Assembly: GCF_905147365.1 (NCBI RefSeq)
Contig: NC_056423.1
Coordinates: 10,830,501 to 10,894,500, forward strand
DNA from: Aricia agestis
Lineage: Eukaryota > Arthropoda > Insecta > Lepidoptera > Lycaenidae
Direction: 5' to 3'
Length of the DNA: 64,000 nucleotides
A model generated the notes under the pieces. The model was not told the DNA's origin, did not search any database, and saw only the letters and a list, made by a program, of their open reading frames with translations. Shown here in pieces: positions 12,069 to 22,975 of this stretch (its first letter is position 1; every line of letters begins with the position of its first letter). Both the position numbers and the translations under genes were made by a program.

Positions 12069-12228
12069 AGGGCCTGTTTCACCACTTCCTGATAAGTGCC
12101 GAATAGGCTCTCCACCAATTAACTTGACAGATCAAGTATGGAGAATTAGAAGAAAAGGAAAGAAGAAAAAAAGATGTATGTATGTGTGCCTATTCGGCAC
12201 TTTATCAGAAAGTGGTGAAACAGGCCCT
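12069..12228. mobile_element. MITE with GGGCCTGTTTCACCAC ends, copy 1
   Basis: AGGGCCTGTTTCACCACTTC at the left and its complement GTGGTGAAACAGGCCCT at the right; both arms continue with GATAAGTGCCGAATAGG. No coding. Confidence 0.8.
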
Positions 12229-12239
12229 TAGTGTCTATA

Positions 12240-12460
12240 TACTCTATACATACTATGCCGAAGCTCCGCGGCGGAAATTCCGCATGATTACGTCAGCAAT
12301 GTCAAACGCATACAATATAACGCGACGGAAGTTCAGCATGGTGTGTTATCGGTAAAATAAAATACATTGCTGGCGGAATTAAGCCGAACTTCGGCTTGAT
12401 TACGTCAGCAATGGCAAACGCATACAATGTAATTTCGGCATGTACAAGTTGCCGGTGATC
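12240..12460. repeat. Repeated CGTCAGCAAT unit
   Basis: GATTACGTCAGCAATG(T/G)CAAACGCATACAAT occurs at 12287 and 12398 with GC-rich CCGAAGCT/CCGAACTTCGG palindromes between them. Probably one degenerate MITE. Confidence 0.5.
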
Positions 12461-12505
12461 TACCTTATTGTTTGCTTCAATTCTAGAAAAAGGATTAAGT
12501 ACATG

Positions 12506-12637
12506 TTTCACCACTTTCTGATAAAGTGCCGAATAGGCTATTCACAAGTTTTTTGACAGATTCTCCATACTTGATCTGTCAAGTTAATTGGTGGATAGCC
12601 TATTCGTCATTTATCAGGAAGTGGTGAAACAGGCCCT
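12506..12637. mobile_element. MITE of the same family, copy 2, with 9-bp target duplication
   Basis: TTTCACCACTTTCTGATAAAGTGCCG to GTGGTGAAACAGGCCCT is bounded by AAGTACATG at 12497-12505 and 12638-12646. The left end lacks the outer AGGGCCTG present in copy 1. Confidence 0.75.
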
Positions 12638-12727
12638 AAGTACATGGCTAGAACTCTACCAAGTACCAACCAGTGGAACAAGCAGGATTCAGGAAAGGCT
12701 ATTCTACCGTGGACCACATTCATACAA

Positions 12728-12985
12728 ACCGGCGTGAAACAGCGCTTGCGCTGTGTTTCGCCGAGTGAGTGAGTTTACCGGAGGCGCAATCCCCTAACCC
12801 CTACCCTATTCCCTTCCCTACCCTCAACTATTCCCTTACCTTCCCTACCCTCCCCTATTACCCTATTCCCTCTTAAAAGGCCGGCAACGCACTGATGCTG
12901 CGAGTGTCCATGGGCGACGGAAGTTGCTTTCCATCAGGTGACCCGTTTGCTCGTTTGCCCCCTTATTTCATTAAAAAAAAATACA
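12728..12985 (+). mobile_element. Poly-A retroposon (family C) inserted in the RTE fragment
   Basis: It starts ACCGGCGTGAAACAGCGC, has a pyrimidine-rich CCCTACCCTATTCCC middle, ends GCTCGTTTGCCCCCTTATTTC and a poly-A tail, and is bounded by ATACAA on both sides. Longer copies are at 2796-3390. The 5' part folds into a short hairpin (AACAGCGCTTGCGCTGTGTT). The family has no coding capacity and looks like a SINE. Confidence 0.75.
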
Positions 12986-13109
12986 ATAGAGCTGATTATC
13001 GAGAGATATCGGTAATTTCAAACTCTACATAATATTCATCGACTACCAAAAAGCATTTGATACAGCATATAGAACACTTTGCAATGTGGGAAAATTTAAT
13101 TGTAATAAT

Positions 13110-13616
13110 AATATCTATGGACGCTTCACACCACGTCAGTCTGGCCCCGTGCTAAGTGCCTAAAGGACTTGTGTTACAGGTACCATACAACGGAAATATA
13201 TTTAATTCTTTTATACTATACATATAATATTTAAGATTTTTATTATATAACGAGCTTTTGCCCGCGGCTTCGCTCGCATTAAGAAGTATTATTATATACA
13301 ATCTTTCATCCTATATTTGAACCCCTTGGGGTTGGAATTTATCAAAATCCTTTCTTAGCGGAAGCCTACGTCATAATATCTACCTGCATGCCAAATTTCA
13401 GCCCCATCCGTCCAGTGGTTTGGACTGTGCGTTGATAGATCACTATGTCAAACAGTCAGTCACCTTTGAGTTTTATATACTTATATAGATACACATATTT
13501 AATACACATCCAGACCCGGGAACATTGAAAACTTTTTGTTCCGTCGGCGGGATTCGAACCCGCGACCCCCGGCTTGAGCTGCCACACACTCAACCAATTG
13601 AGCCACAGAGGTCGTT
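13110..13616 (-). mobile_element. SINE family A, split by a later insertion
   Basis: Read on the - strand it has the same head (GGCTCAATTGGTTGAGTGTG, box B GGTTCGAATCC) and tail (GTGTGAAGCGTCCATAGAT). A foreign segment (about 13249-13495) interrupts the body. The SINE itself sits inside an RTE LINE. Confidence 0.82.
13249..13495. repeat. Insertion inside the SINE
   Basis: AACGAGCTTTTGCCCGCGGCTTCGCTCGC through CCATCCGTCCAGTGGTTTGGACTGTGCGTTGATAGATCAC is related in inverse orientation to 8036-8290. It has no coding frame. This composition is common in lepidopteran non-autonomous elements, possibly Helitron-like; class uncertain. Confidence 0.55.
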
Positions 13617-13995
13617 TAAGAGCACAAGGAGTAGAGTCTAGCTACATAACTGTCCTAAAAGCATCTATGATAAAGACATAAGTAGAACAAAACTGGACAG
13701 GATCGGCTCTATAGCTATAAAAAGAGGAACTACCCTAAAAACTAGTTTTCACAAGTCCACGAATGTGATCAAATACAAGATTACGACAGAACAACTGCAC
13801 CTAATCTTTCAATTGATAATTGATAAGAGTAAATTATTTCAAACGATTAATTTAACCCAGATAGAGTCGAGAGTCACGTAAAATTTCAACATCGTGATCT
13901 TAAGATCTCATGCTTTTCTCTTGTCACTTGGAACTAAAATCGCCATACTAAATATTTACGTAGTCGGTATCATAAACTCATAGTAGAGCAGGTTA

Positions 13996-14063
13996 CAGAT
14001 ATTTAGCACGGGGCCACAGTCCAGAGTCTAGACTGACGTGGTGTGACGCGTCCATAGATATTC
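13996..14063 (+). repeat. SINE family A 3' fragment
   Basis: ATATTTAGCACGGGGCCACAG...ACTGACGTGGTGTGACGCGTCCATAGATATT matches the SINE 3' end, with a short internal duplication of AGTCTAGAC-type sequence. Confidence 0.65.
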
Positions 14064-14222
14064 AATGTTTAGGCGGAATTTCGGGCTTTGGACCGACCAA
14101 AGTTTGTCACGTGCGCTTTCGAAGTTTGTCACGTCACACGTGATTGCGGTATAATATTATAATAACTGCCCCACCGGTTTCGGTAACGGGTGGCTGATTT
14201 AATTGAAACCAACCACTCCAGT

Positions 14223-14300
14223 TACGCAGGAGTAATTTTATAGTGCCCAAGTGTGTGCGCAATACACAAGAGCTCTATCCCTTTACTCTCATAACCTAGT
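14223..14300 (-). repeat. SINE family B 3' fragment
   Basis: TACGCAGGAGTAATTTTATAGTGCCCAAGTGTGTGCGCAATACACAAGAG matches 8374-8420; the tRNA-like head is absent. Confidence 0.65.
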
Positions 14301-14971
14301 GGGACGGTGACTACAATAGACGATATCCGGAATCATGAAATTTGCTGTAAAGTCATATCTAAGCTGCAGTCGCCTTTAAGTCGGATCTGAAGATATGAAT
14401 GCGCCGTTTCGGAGTGAGCCTCCTGGTTCTAAAAAGTGTGAATAACAAACGCCATTTTAAGATATCGGTCAACAATAAGTCAACTCTGTATATGGCCAAG
14501 AATCTTGTTCTCAAACGCTGCTAATTAATTTCGTGAGCCTGTTTACTGTTTAGTTCATGTTTTATATGTGTTACGGTGACACTGCACACACCACACACCC
14601 TTTCCTTATCAATGGGGGCGAGGCTTGTGCAAAAATTGATACGAGCGATTCCTTAGCATCGCACGCGCGTCGCCGTTCTACCTTGTACTATTATCTATTC
14701 TGTGGTTCTACCTTGATTCATTTCTGTGGGCCTAAGTATAACAAAATGTCAAATAAACTGTCAAATCTCTAGTTCTAGTCAATAATGGACGCCATATTTG
14801 ACGATAATCTTAACCGCGCATACCGCTGTAAGTATGCTATGTAATTTGTAGGTACGGCTGAATAACGCATTAGTACAGGCTATGGTGCGCGCCGGCTGAT
14901 ATGACATACAGTCAAACATATAAATTTCATGTCGAGAACACTTCCAAGTTGGTTCTGTGATCTGTCTAATT

Positions 14972-15034
14972 ACAAGTCCTAAAGGAACTTAGGACGGGGC
15001 CAGACTGACGTTGTGTAAAGCGTCCATAGATAAT
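14972..15034 (+). repeat. SINE family A 3' fragment
   Basis: AAGTCCTAAAGGAACTTAGGACGGGGCCAGACTGACG and AAGCGTCCATAGATAATAAAAAATAAA match the family 3' end and tail. Confidence 0.65.
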
Positions 15035-15092
15035 AAAAAATAAAACTGAGCTTCGGCACTGCCCCAGTGTGAGTTAAACCTTATTTTTTTAA

Positions 15093-16627
15093 CCCGGCGT
15101 GAATGAGGTGAAAAAGTATTACACCAGCTATGAGGTATGACATACCCTAATATTGTATTGTCGATTTTGATAACTGGAAATTAATTTAGAATAATGTTTA
15201 TCATTGTAATAATTAATTAACATAAAGCAAATGATTTTTTACAATAAAACAACCACGTCCAATTATAAACAAGTATCTTATTTTCTATTAGAAATAAAGG
15301 GGTATTTTTATACGCACAAATCAACTTTTTTTAGAAACTTAAAAATTCGACAAATTGTGACCAACATTGTAATTAAAATTAAACAATAAATCACTCTCTT
15401 ATCCATACCAATATTCTTCTTCTTCTTCTTTTGGCGTAAGCCTCCCCATTTAGGAGTTGCCAGCGTCAGAGTTGAGGCGAAAAATGATAAACACGAAAGT
15501 ATCTGTCAGTCTGTCTGTCTGTCGTTTGCCTCTTCACGCCCAAACCACTGAAATCTTACTGAAATTTGGCATGGAGATATTTTATGTCCCAGCATAGCTA
15601 GCACAAGCACGTAGACAAACGAAAGAAACTAAATTTTGACAGTTTTATCGGAAAAACATTGGAGTAAAAGTTACTTTCGTATCTCGATATCTTTTGCTTT
15701 TGAAAATCTATATGTCAAGCATGACGATCCGCTTTTGACATTTAGTTTCTTGATTCTGTTTTTATTTTTATTATGGCACTTGGCTATAAAACCGTGGCCT
15801 GTGTCCTTGTCTATAGCCGGAATTATAGTTTTGATCTACGAAATACGAATAATACTTTATTATTCGTAGTTTGTAGATCAAAACTATAATTCCGGCTATA
15901 GACAGGGTTGCTACACATCGATTTTTTTGAATTTGCCGCCATTTACTCGACACTGGCCATGGTTTTATAGCCGAGGTGCCATAATTTAAAAAAAATAACC
16001 AAGAAACTAAATGTCAAAAAAAAAATTGCCGTTGCTTTAATGGTTGCTATGGAAAGAGTTTCCTGTCTTTGTCCACTGAAACTCAAGTCGATGGGTGGTG
16101 CCATGCTCGGGAATAAGATATGTAGACATGGGAAAGAAACTGGCATTACTTTCTTCCGAAGAATCGACTGGGAAACCCCGTGCTAGCTACGCAGGAAAGG
16201 ACATAGGATACTTTTCATCCCGGAAATATGTACGTTACTCGCAGAATTCGTCATCTAGTAATGTATAACTTCAACTTAATATAAAATCAATAAATATGAT
16301 AAAAGAGTCTTATATACCAATTATATGACATTCTAGAATTTATACACATACAAATAAAGCAACTTTATTATTAAACGCATAAAATTAAACCGAAACACAA
16401 AATAGTGACACCGACTATGAGGTCGGGTATGACATACCCGCAATGCGTTTTGCGCACTTATAGTTTACATCGCTAACGTGTATTATTGTTACTGTCACTT
16501 AAAATCAGTCCTCAGGGCTCAGACTATTCCCTCCAGCTACTGAGCCAACCAAGCTCCGAATAGCTGAGAAATATTAAGTGTTTTGTATACCGTCTGGTAT
16601 GACATACCCTACCTCATTCACGCCGGG
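15093..16627. mobile_element. 1.5-kb piggyBac-type MITE flanked by TTAA
   Basis: The ends read CCCGGCGTGAATGAGGT inward on both sides and sit directly against TTAA (15089-15092, 16628-16631), the piggyBac target. The palindrome GGTATGACATACC occurs at 15141, 16433 and 16596, near the ends. No transposase frame exists. A hairpin element occupies the middle (15595-16190). Confidence 0.85.
15595..16190. repeat. Foldback element in the middle of the piggyBac-type MITE
   Basis: GTCTATAGCCGGAATTATAG at 15809 and its complement ending at 15903 form a hairpin whose arms extend outwards (TTTAGTTTCTTG at 15742 pairs with CAAGAAACTAAA near 16000). A partial copy is at 27132-27190 (ACTCGACACTGGCCATGG). 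Confidence 0.7.
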
Positions 16628-16632
16628 TTAAT

Positions 16633-16712
16633 AAGAGGGCAAACGAACAAATGGGTCATCTGATGTAAAGCAACTACCGTCGTCCATGGTCACTCGCAAC
16701 ATCAGAAGAATA
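16633..16712 (-). repeat. Fragment of family C retroposon
   Basis: GAGGGCAAACGAACAAATGGGTCATCTGATG followed by CGTCCATGGTCACTCGCAACATCAGAAG is a diverged complement of the family tail at 12900-12965. It directly abuts the TTAA at the right end of the piggyBac-type MITE. Confidence 0.65.
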
Positions 16713-16895
16713 CGCTCTCTTCTTGAAGGTTTGCAGGTCGTATAGATCCGGAAATACTGGTGGTGACAGTAATGACGTGGTCTTGTAACACTCCGCGCAC
16801 GAGCTCTGAGGAATCGGCAAAAACAACCGCCAGTTTAAACGAAAGCTTTGTTTAAAAAGACCACACTCAAATGTCACCCCCTTTACTATTAAGTA

Positions 16896-17345
16896 GACAT
16901 CGGATTATATGCACGATCAAAGTGCCGAAATATGCATGCAAATATGGACGAAAAATTACCGAAATATGCACAAAATATTATGCACAATCAAAAAAATTTT
17001 TAAGAGTTTTCCGGTAGTGCCGTTAATAAATGCGCGAATATTCATCAGTCCATCAAATCCAGAATTTTTCATTTCTTATAGGCACAGTACCAATAATTTT
17101 CTACCAACATTTCTCGATTGCAATCTTAAGTGTCCAGTGAAGTTCTGCAGTATCTACTTTATTAATATTTTTTTCTAAATATGTTGAATGTTGATAATTA
17201 CAAAGTATTTTTATCTATCGTTCCTTTATTACGTTACATCGGTGTGTATTATGATAGATAGGAGACTACGAGGACACAATTATACGACTGAAATATGCAC
17301 TAATGCCTAAAAAGTGCCTTTATCCATACCATATAATCCGATGTC
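16896..17345. mobile_element. ATATGCAC-family MITE, copy 1
   Basis: Inverted ends GACATCGGATTATATG and CATATAATCCGATGTC, flanked by TA at 16894-16895 and 17346-17347. Inside, CGAAATATGCAC-type motifs repeat near both ends. Confidence 0.8.
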
Positions 17346-17459
17346 TACTAATAAGTATTAACCCAAAAGCCAGTTATTTTATAAAAGCTGAAAGTTTACC
17401 TGTAGGAACGACCGGCAATATTAAGTTTCGGTCGCGGATAGTGTAGGTGGTAATTGGTA

Positions 17460-17884
17460 GTTTTTCCGGGGCGGAGCCTATGCTTGCTTACGGATCTTTA
17501 AGTTCATGGTGTCATTCGATGCGCCTTTTGGTCATCGATTTTTCAGTGTTGGTTGCAACTCAAAAACCCAAGTGGTTTTTGAGTTATTTAATTTCTTGTG
17601 TTTTTCGTTTTTATAACGAAATTGTTAGTAGATCATCCAAGTAGAGAGACACTGGTCGACGAGTTTGTCCGGGTGTTTCTTTGCGGGGCTGACCTCTAAC
17701 GGGGTGGGGAGTAAGCTGTAAATATAGTTTTAGGTTTTCTCTTTATTTTTGGTGTATTTTTGTTTATTTTGGTGCTGGTTTTCTTAGGTTTAATTGTAGT
17801 TATAGGTTAGATCTTAGATTTTAAAACTTGGCGATATCCCGTCTCGCTAGCTGCTTGAATCTTCGAGTGGTAGTTTGACGGGAT
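17460..17884 (+). other. 5' leader of the R1-clade element
   Basis: About 425 nt without a convincing coding frame lie between the target duplication and the first ORF1 start codon. In this clade the leader carries the internal promoter; no motif can be assigned. Confidence 0.5.
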
Positions 17885-19992
17885 ATGCCGAAAGGAGGTA
17901 GACGAACGCAGGGGAAAGGAAGTACGAGATGAAGGGGGGGATCTAATGTAGGGGGGGACAGATCTTCTGATGAGGAGTTTTTGGCCTTTTATGGCGATGA
18001 GAGGTCTGGAAATGAGCAGATCTTGGAGGAGGTTAGGAATGATAGGGGGCTTCGTAGTAAGGATGGACAGGATGGGGGGAAAAGGAGTGATGGTCCTTCG
18101 AGGGGTTCGGCCCGTGCGGGCATATCCATCGAAGAGCTTTTGGGGACGGAGTCCATGCCCTCCATGTCGGAGTCGGAATTGGTCGCGACTAAGCGGCTTT
18201 TTTCGGAGGTTTCTGGTTCCGATACGGAGGGCATTGGTGCGGGGTCTGACAAGACAATTAAGCCTCATGTCGCCAAACGAGGGAAAACTCGTGGTTCTGC
18301 GAGTAGAATCTCTGCTGCTCGTATGGAGCTCAGAGATAGAGCGAAGGAGGCGAAGGAGGCGGATTTTCTTGCCTCCCTTGATAGGAGGTCCAGAAAAGAG
18401 GTGTTGGTTGAGGTGGAACCTACTCCACCAGGCCCCCTCGATATAGATGTCGAGGTGATGGGGCCGGAGGATTTGATGCGCGCTGCTGAGAGTAATCTCC
18501 AGGAGATTTTCAGCCTTGTAAACAAATCCTCCAAACTGAAGGGTGGCTATGCCAATAAAATCAAGCGAGCCAGAATCGTGTTAGACACGCTTGGGGCGCA
18601 TACTGAAGCGGAGGAGACTCGCCGTCTCAAAGCTGATAATAGTCGGCTTCAAAGAGAGTTGGCAAATCTCCGAGAGGAAGTGCGCGCCTACAAGCTAAGG
18701 AGAAGCGCTCTCCGATGTCCACCGAGCAGCTGGGCGTCCTGGAGCGGAATGTTGCCCGTTTTGTGGGCAGTTTAGTGGACAAGCGCTTGGCAGCATTGGA
18801 GGAGCGGTTGCCTCCTCTTGCTCCCATGCGCCCACCCCTGGCGGCTGACAAAAGCCCAGGAAGAGGGTGCTCTACATGCTGCTAATCCAGTGCCGGTTGC
18901 CCTGCCGTCCCAGGACGCCTCGTCGGTGATGTCGATACCTGCGACTCACTGCGGGACACGTGAGGACTTTCCGGCTCTTCCAGTACGCCCGGAGGTGCGT
19001 TCGGCCCCTGCCCCAGCTAGGTCTAAAGGGTAGGGGGTTGAAGTTTCGGGAGCGATCCGACACTGGCCCGTCTGCTTCGGCAACGGCTGCCACTACGTCA
19101 ACGAGTGTCTTGACCGGTGCCTGCCCCGAAACCGGTGAAGAAGGCGCCCAAGGTCGTCATGCCCCGCTCCACGGCCGTTGTTGTTAAGCTGAAGCCGGAA
19201 GCGGTCAACAGCGGCTCGACCTACAGCTCTGTCTTGCAAAAGGCAGAGCTGTCCATCAAGCTGGACGACTTGGGTATCGGCCCTATCCGAATCCGACAGG
19301 CAGCTACGGGAGCCAGGGTCATTGAGATCCCTGGCTCCACCAGCCACGAAAAGGCGGACGCGTTGGCGGCCCGCCTCTCCGAGGTCCTCGCGGAGGAAGT
19401 GGACGTTTCCAGGCCCGTGAAATGTGCCGATTTTAAAATCACGGGCCTGTCTGACGCTGCGACAGTGGAGTCGGTAAAATCCGCCGTCGCTAGGGAAGGG
19501 GGATGTCTCTCCACTCAGGTATGGGTGGGAGAGATCCAACGGGGCACGATGGGCACGGGCTTTGCCCGCATGAGTTGCCCAGTGACAGCGGCTAAAAACC
19601 TAGCATCACTGGGCAGCATTGCTGTTGGGTGGAGCAAAGCCGTGTTCCACCTTGTTGACGCACGTCCTAATCACTGTTTCAGGTGCTTGGGAATGGGACA
19701 CTTCGCCGCGTTGTGTCCTCCAACAATGAAGGACCGCAGCAATTTGTGTTATCGCTGCGGTCTACCCGGACACAACATGTCCGAGTGTCAAGTTGCCAAG
19801 CCGAAGTGTGCGGTCTGTACAGATGCAGGCCGTCCTTCGGATCATGTAATGGGGGGTAGATCATGCAACCCCCCCCCCCACCTGTCCGTGGTAAATTCTC
19901 CTCCACCCCGAGACCAACGGGGAGAGAAGCGGCGTCGCCTGAGGCCCAAATGTCCGACTAATGCCTGGACATTTGGGTTTCCTTCAGGGTAA
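17885..19992 (+). pseudogene. R1-clade ORF1 (Gag-like) with CCHC zinc knuckles, frameshifted
   Basis: The likely start is ATG at 17885 (M-P-K-G-G-R-R-T-Q). The frame breaks within 50 codons, is open at 17981-18775 (acidic, coiled-coil-like C-terminal half), shifts near 18715 and again before 19117, and ends TAA at 19992. The last segment (19117-19992) holds C-F-R-C-x4-H-x4-C, C-Y-R-C-x4-H-x4-C and a third C-A-V-C knuckle, the nucleic-acid-binding array of R1-type ORF1 proteins. These proteins package the element RNA. At least three breaks show it is dead. Confidence 0.88.
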
Positions 19993-22975
19993 TGGTAACC
20001 ACGCCGCGGCTCAGGACCTCTTCCTGCAGTCGATGGCAGAGTGGAATATCGACGTGGCAGTGTTGGTGGAGCCCTTTTATGTACCTCCTCACTCGCATTG
20101 GGCTGGGGATGATCAGGGCTCCGTGGCCATAATGGTAAGGCCAGGCGCCGGCCCTCCCCTCATACCCAGAATGAGGGGTCCCGGGTACGTGGTGGCGGTT
20201 TGGGGAGAATTCGCTATAATCGGAGTCTATTTCTCCCCGAATGCTCTAGGGCCGCTAATTAGAAGGCTAGCCCCCCTCCCCGTGATAGTGGCAGGGGACT
20301 TTAACGCCAAGTCCTCGGCGTGGGGTTCCCCTGTCACTGACCCGAAGGGGAGAGAGGTGGAGGAGTGGGCGCTGGCCTCGGGACTGTCTCTACTCAATAC
20401 AGGGACAGTCCTGACCTGCGTGCGGCGGACGGGCGGTTCAGTGGTGGACCTGTCGTTCGCCACTCCCGCTGTCGCGCGCAAGGAGGAGGGTTGGAGGGTG
20501 GTGACGGAGACACTCTCGGACCATCGCTACATACGGTTCGAGGTGTCTTCGGCCTCCGCATCGAGTCCAGCATCGCGCTTCGGGGGACGTAGTGTGTTCC
20601 CGCGTTGGGCTCTTTCAAAGCTCGACCGGGAACTGGCGGAGGAGGCGGCTATAGTCGGTCGCTGGAGCTTCCCGTCGTCTGAGACCATGGAGGCGGAAGA
20701 AATGGCTGGCTGGCAAAGTTCTACATAGTATTTGCCGAGCAGCCATGCCTAGAGTTTGGAGTCCTCCCCCGCCTTAGCGGGCCGGTTTACTGGTGGTCGA
20801 CTGAATTGGCCGTCCTTCGCACCGCTTGCAATGCAGCGCGCCGCGCCTTTTGTCGCAGCAGGCGGCGCCACCCCCAGGACGTGGAGCGTGATGACCGGCT
20901 GTACAGGGTCTACCGGGCAAAAAGGGAGATTCTGCAACTAGCCATCAGTCGGGCCAAGGAGCGATCGTGGCTGGAGCTGGTGGAGGGGCTTGAGAACGAC
21001 CCCTGGGGCCGACCGTACAAACGGGCGCGAGACAAACTTCGCGCCCAGTCGGCCCCATTAACGGAGACACTCCAGCCGCAACTACTGGAGAATATCGTCC
21101 GGGAGCTGTTCCCGGACCCCCCAGCAGGCTTCGCTCCACCGCGGATGGCCCAGCGGACGCTGGACTTGATGGAATAGGATGTTCCGCCTCCCGTCACCGA
21201 TGCCGAAATGGAGACGGTTCTGTTCCGTCTCCGAAAGAAGAAGAGGGCGCCTGGTCCGGACGGGGTGCATGGTAGAGTTCTAGCCCTAGCTCTCGTGCAC
21301 CTCGAAGATAGGCTCCGGGAACTGTTTAACCGCTGCCTTCAGAGCGGACAGTTCCCGGGAGCATGGAAGAAAGGTCGGCTCGTCCTTATTCCTAAGGGCG
21401 GGCGATCACTGGACTGTGCGTCGGCGGTGCGGCCGATTGTGTTGCTGAACGAGGTGGGCAAGGTGTTTGAGCGTATACTTGCCTCCCGCCTCGTTCAGCA
21501 CTTGAAGGAAAGCCCTGGACCCGGACTGTCTGATAATCAGTTCGGGTTTCGGGCCGGTCGGTCGAACGTAGACGCCATTAGGCGTCCTAAATCGGTGACG
21601 GAAGAGGCGGAACGCCGAGGAGAGGTGGTGGTGGCGGTGTCATTCGACATCGCCAACGCCTTCAACAGCCTCCCTCACAGCGTAATACGGGAGGCACTGG
21701 AGTATTTCGAAGTGCCCCCGTATCTCGGGAGGCTGTTGAACGAGTATCTCTCCGATAGGGAGGTTGAGTACGAGGACGGGTCGGGGTCCCTAAAGAGGCA
21801 GAGCGTTGAGTGCGGCGTCCCTCAGGGCTCAAATGTGGGCCCAGATTTATGGGACGTCGGCTACGACTGGGTCCTGCGGAGCGGTCTCCTCCCCGGAATG
21901 GTGCTAGTCTGCTATTGCGACGATATTTATGCACTGTTTCGGGGACGAACCTTTCAGGAGGCTGCGCGGCTGGCGGAGGTGGGAGCATCCCTCGTTGTCA
22001 GCCGCATAGAGCGGTTGGGGCTTCGGGTACGCTTAGGCAAGACCGAAGCCCTGCTCTTCCGCGGACCCGGGAAGAGAGGACCCCCACCCGGAGCTCGACT
22101 CCTTATCGGAGAGACGGAGGTCAGGATGAGTCCGACGCTTAAATGTCTTGGGCTCATCCTGGACGGGAGGTGGACCTTCGGCCCACACTTCCAACAGCTG
22201 GGACCGAAGGTCGTGAGGGCGGCGTCAGCGCTTGGCCGGCTCCTGCCTAATATAGGAGGGCCCAGCGAAGCCTGCAGGCGGTTATACTCCGGAGTCTATC
22301 GGAGTATAGCCATGTACGGTCCCTCATCGCTCGTAATAAGGCCCAGCTGCGAAGTGCGCAGCGGGTCATAGCGGTGAGGTTCATCAGGGGGTACCGTACG
22401 GTCTCCTGGGCGGCAGCTACTGCCCCGGCAGGAGACCCGCCGTGGGAGCTAGTTGCAAGGGTCTTCGCCGAGTTGCATCTCCTCGCTTCAGAGAGGAGTT
22501 CGCGGGGTGAAGGCCTGCAATGGGAGGAGCTCCGACGGGTACGAAGGCTAGGAGAACAGTGGCTGTTGAGGAGGTGGGGTGAGGACCTGGCGCAGGCCCA
22601 GTACGGTCAACGTACTGCTCAGGCTCTGCGTCCAGTTCTTACGGCGTGGATGCGTCGCAAGAGAAAACCCCTCACCTTCCGCCTTACACAGGTACTCACC
22701 GGACACGGATGTTTCGGTGCGTACTTGTGTAAGGTCGCCAGGAGGGAGCCTACGCCAGCCTGCCATGAGTGCGGCGCTGCGGAGGACACGGCCCAGCACA
22801 CCCTCGAGGTGTGCGATCGTTGGGCCGTGGAGCGCCTTGGTCTCATGGCGGTACTTGGGCGGGACCTGTCGCTCTCGAGCATGGTTCGCTGCATGCTCGA
22901 GAGCGATGAGGCAGGCGGCGGTCTCTTTCTGCGAAACCGTCCTTTCGCAGAAAGAGGCCGCGGAGCGGAATAGAG
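19961..22975 (+). pseudogene. R1-clade ORF2: endonuclease and reverse transcriptase, broken
   Basis: The frame starts 32 nt before the end of ORF1. The AP-like endonuclease (19961-20720) shows Q-G-S-V-A-I, A-G-D-F-N-A-K-S, S-V-V-D-L-S-F and S-D-H-R-Y. After a frameshift near 20720 comes a linker (to 21177, ending in an in-frame TAG), then reverse transcriptase (21208-22371) with F-D-I-A-N-A-F-N-S-L, G-V-P-Q-G-S and catalytic Y-C-D-D. A second frameshift near 22350 leads to the C-terminus (22374-22973) with T-G-H-G-C-F and a C-H-E-C-x8-H-x4-C knuckle. No RNase H domain is present. Two frameshifts and one stop make it a pseudogene. Confidence 0.92.

Larger units (their letters stand above)
12650..13765 (+). 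pseudogene. RTE-clade LINE fragment interrupted by two insertions
   Basis: Three islands on the + strand form one reverse transcriptase reading: Q-A-G-F-R-K-G-Y-S-T-V-D-H-I-H at 12676-12722, L-Y-I-I-F-I-D-Y-Q-K-A-F-D-T (motif A) at 13022-13062, and G-V-E-S-S-Y-I-T-V-L-K at 13628-13660, followed by D-R-I-G-S-I-A-I-K-R-G. These occur in this order in RTE reverse transcriptases. A poly-A retroposon (12728-12985) and a SINE (13110-13616) separate them. The reading is frameshifted, so it is inactive. Confidence 0.8.

Noticed and set aside
15636..15953. ORFs with apparent membrane segments on both strands
   Set aside because: They mirror each other because they lie in the arms of a hairpin element.
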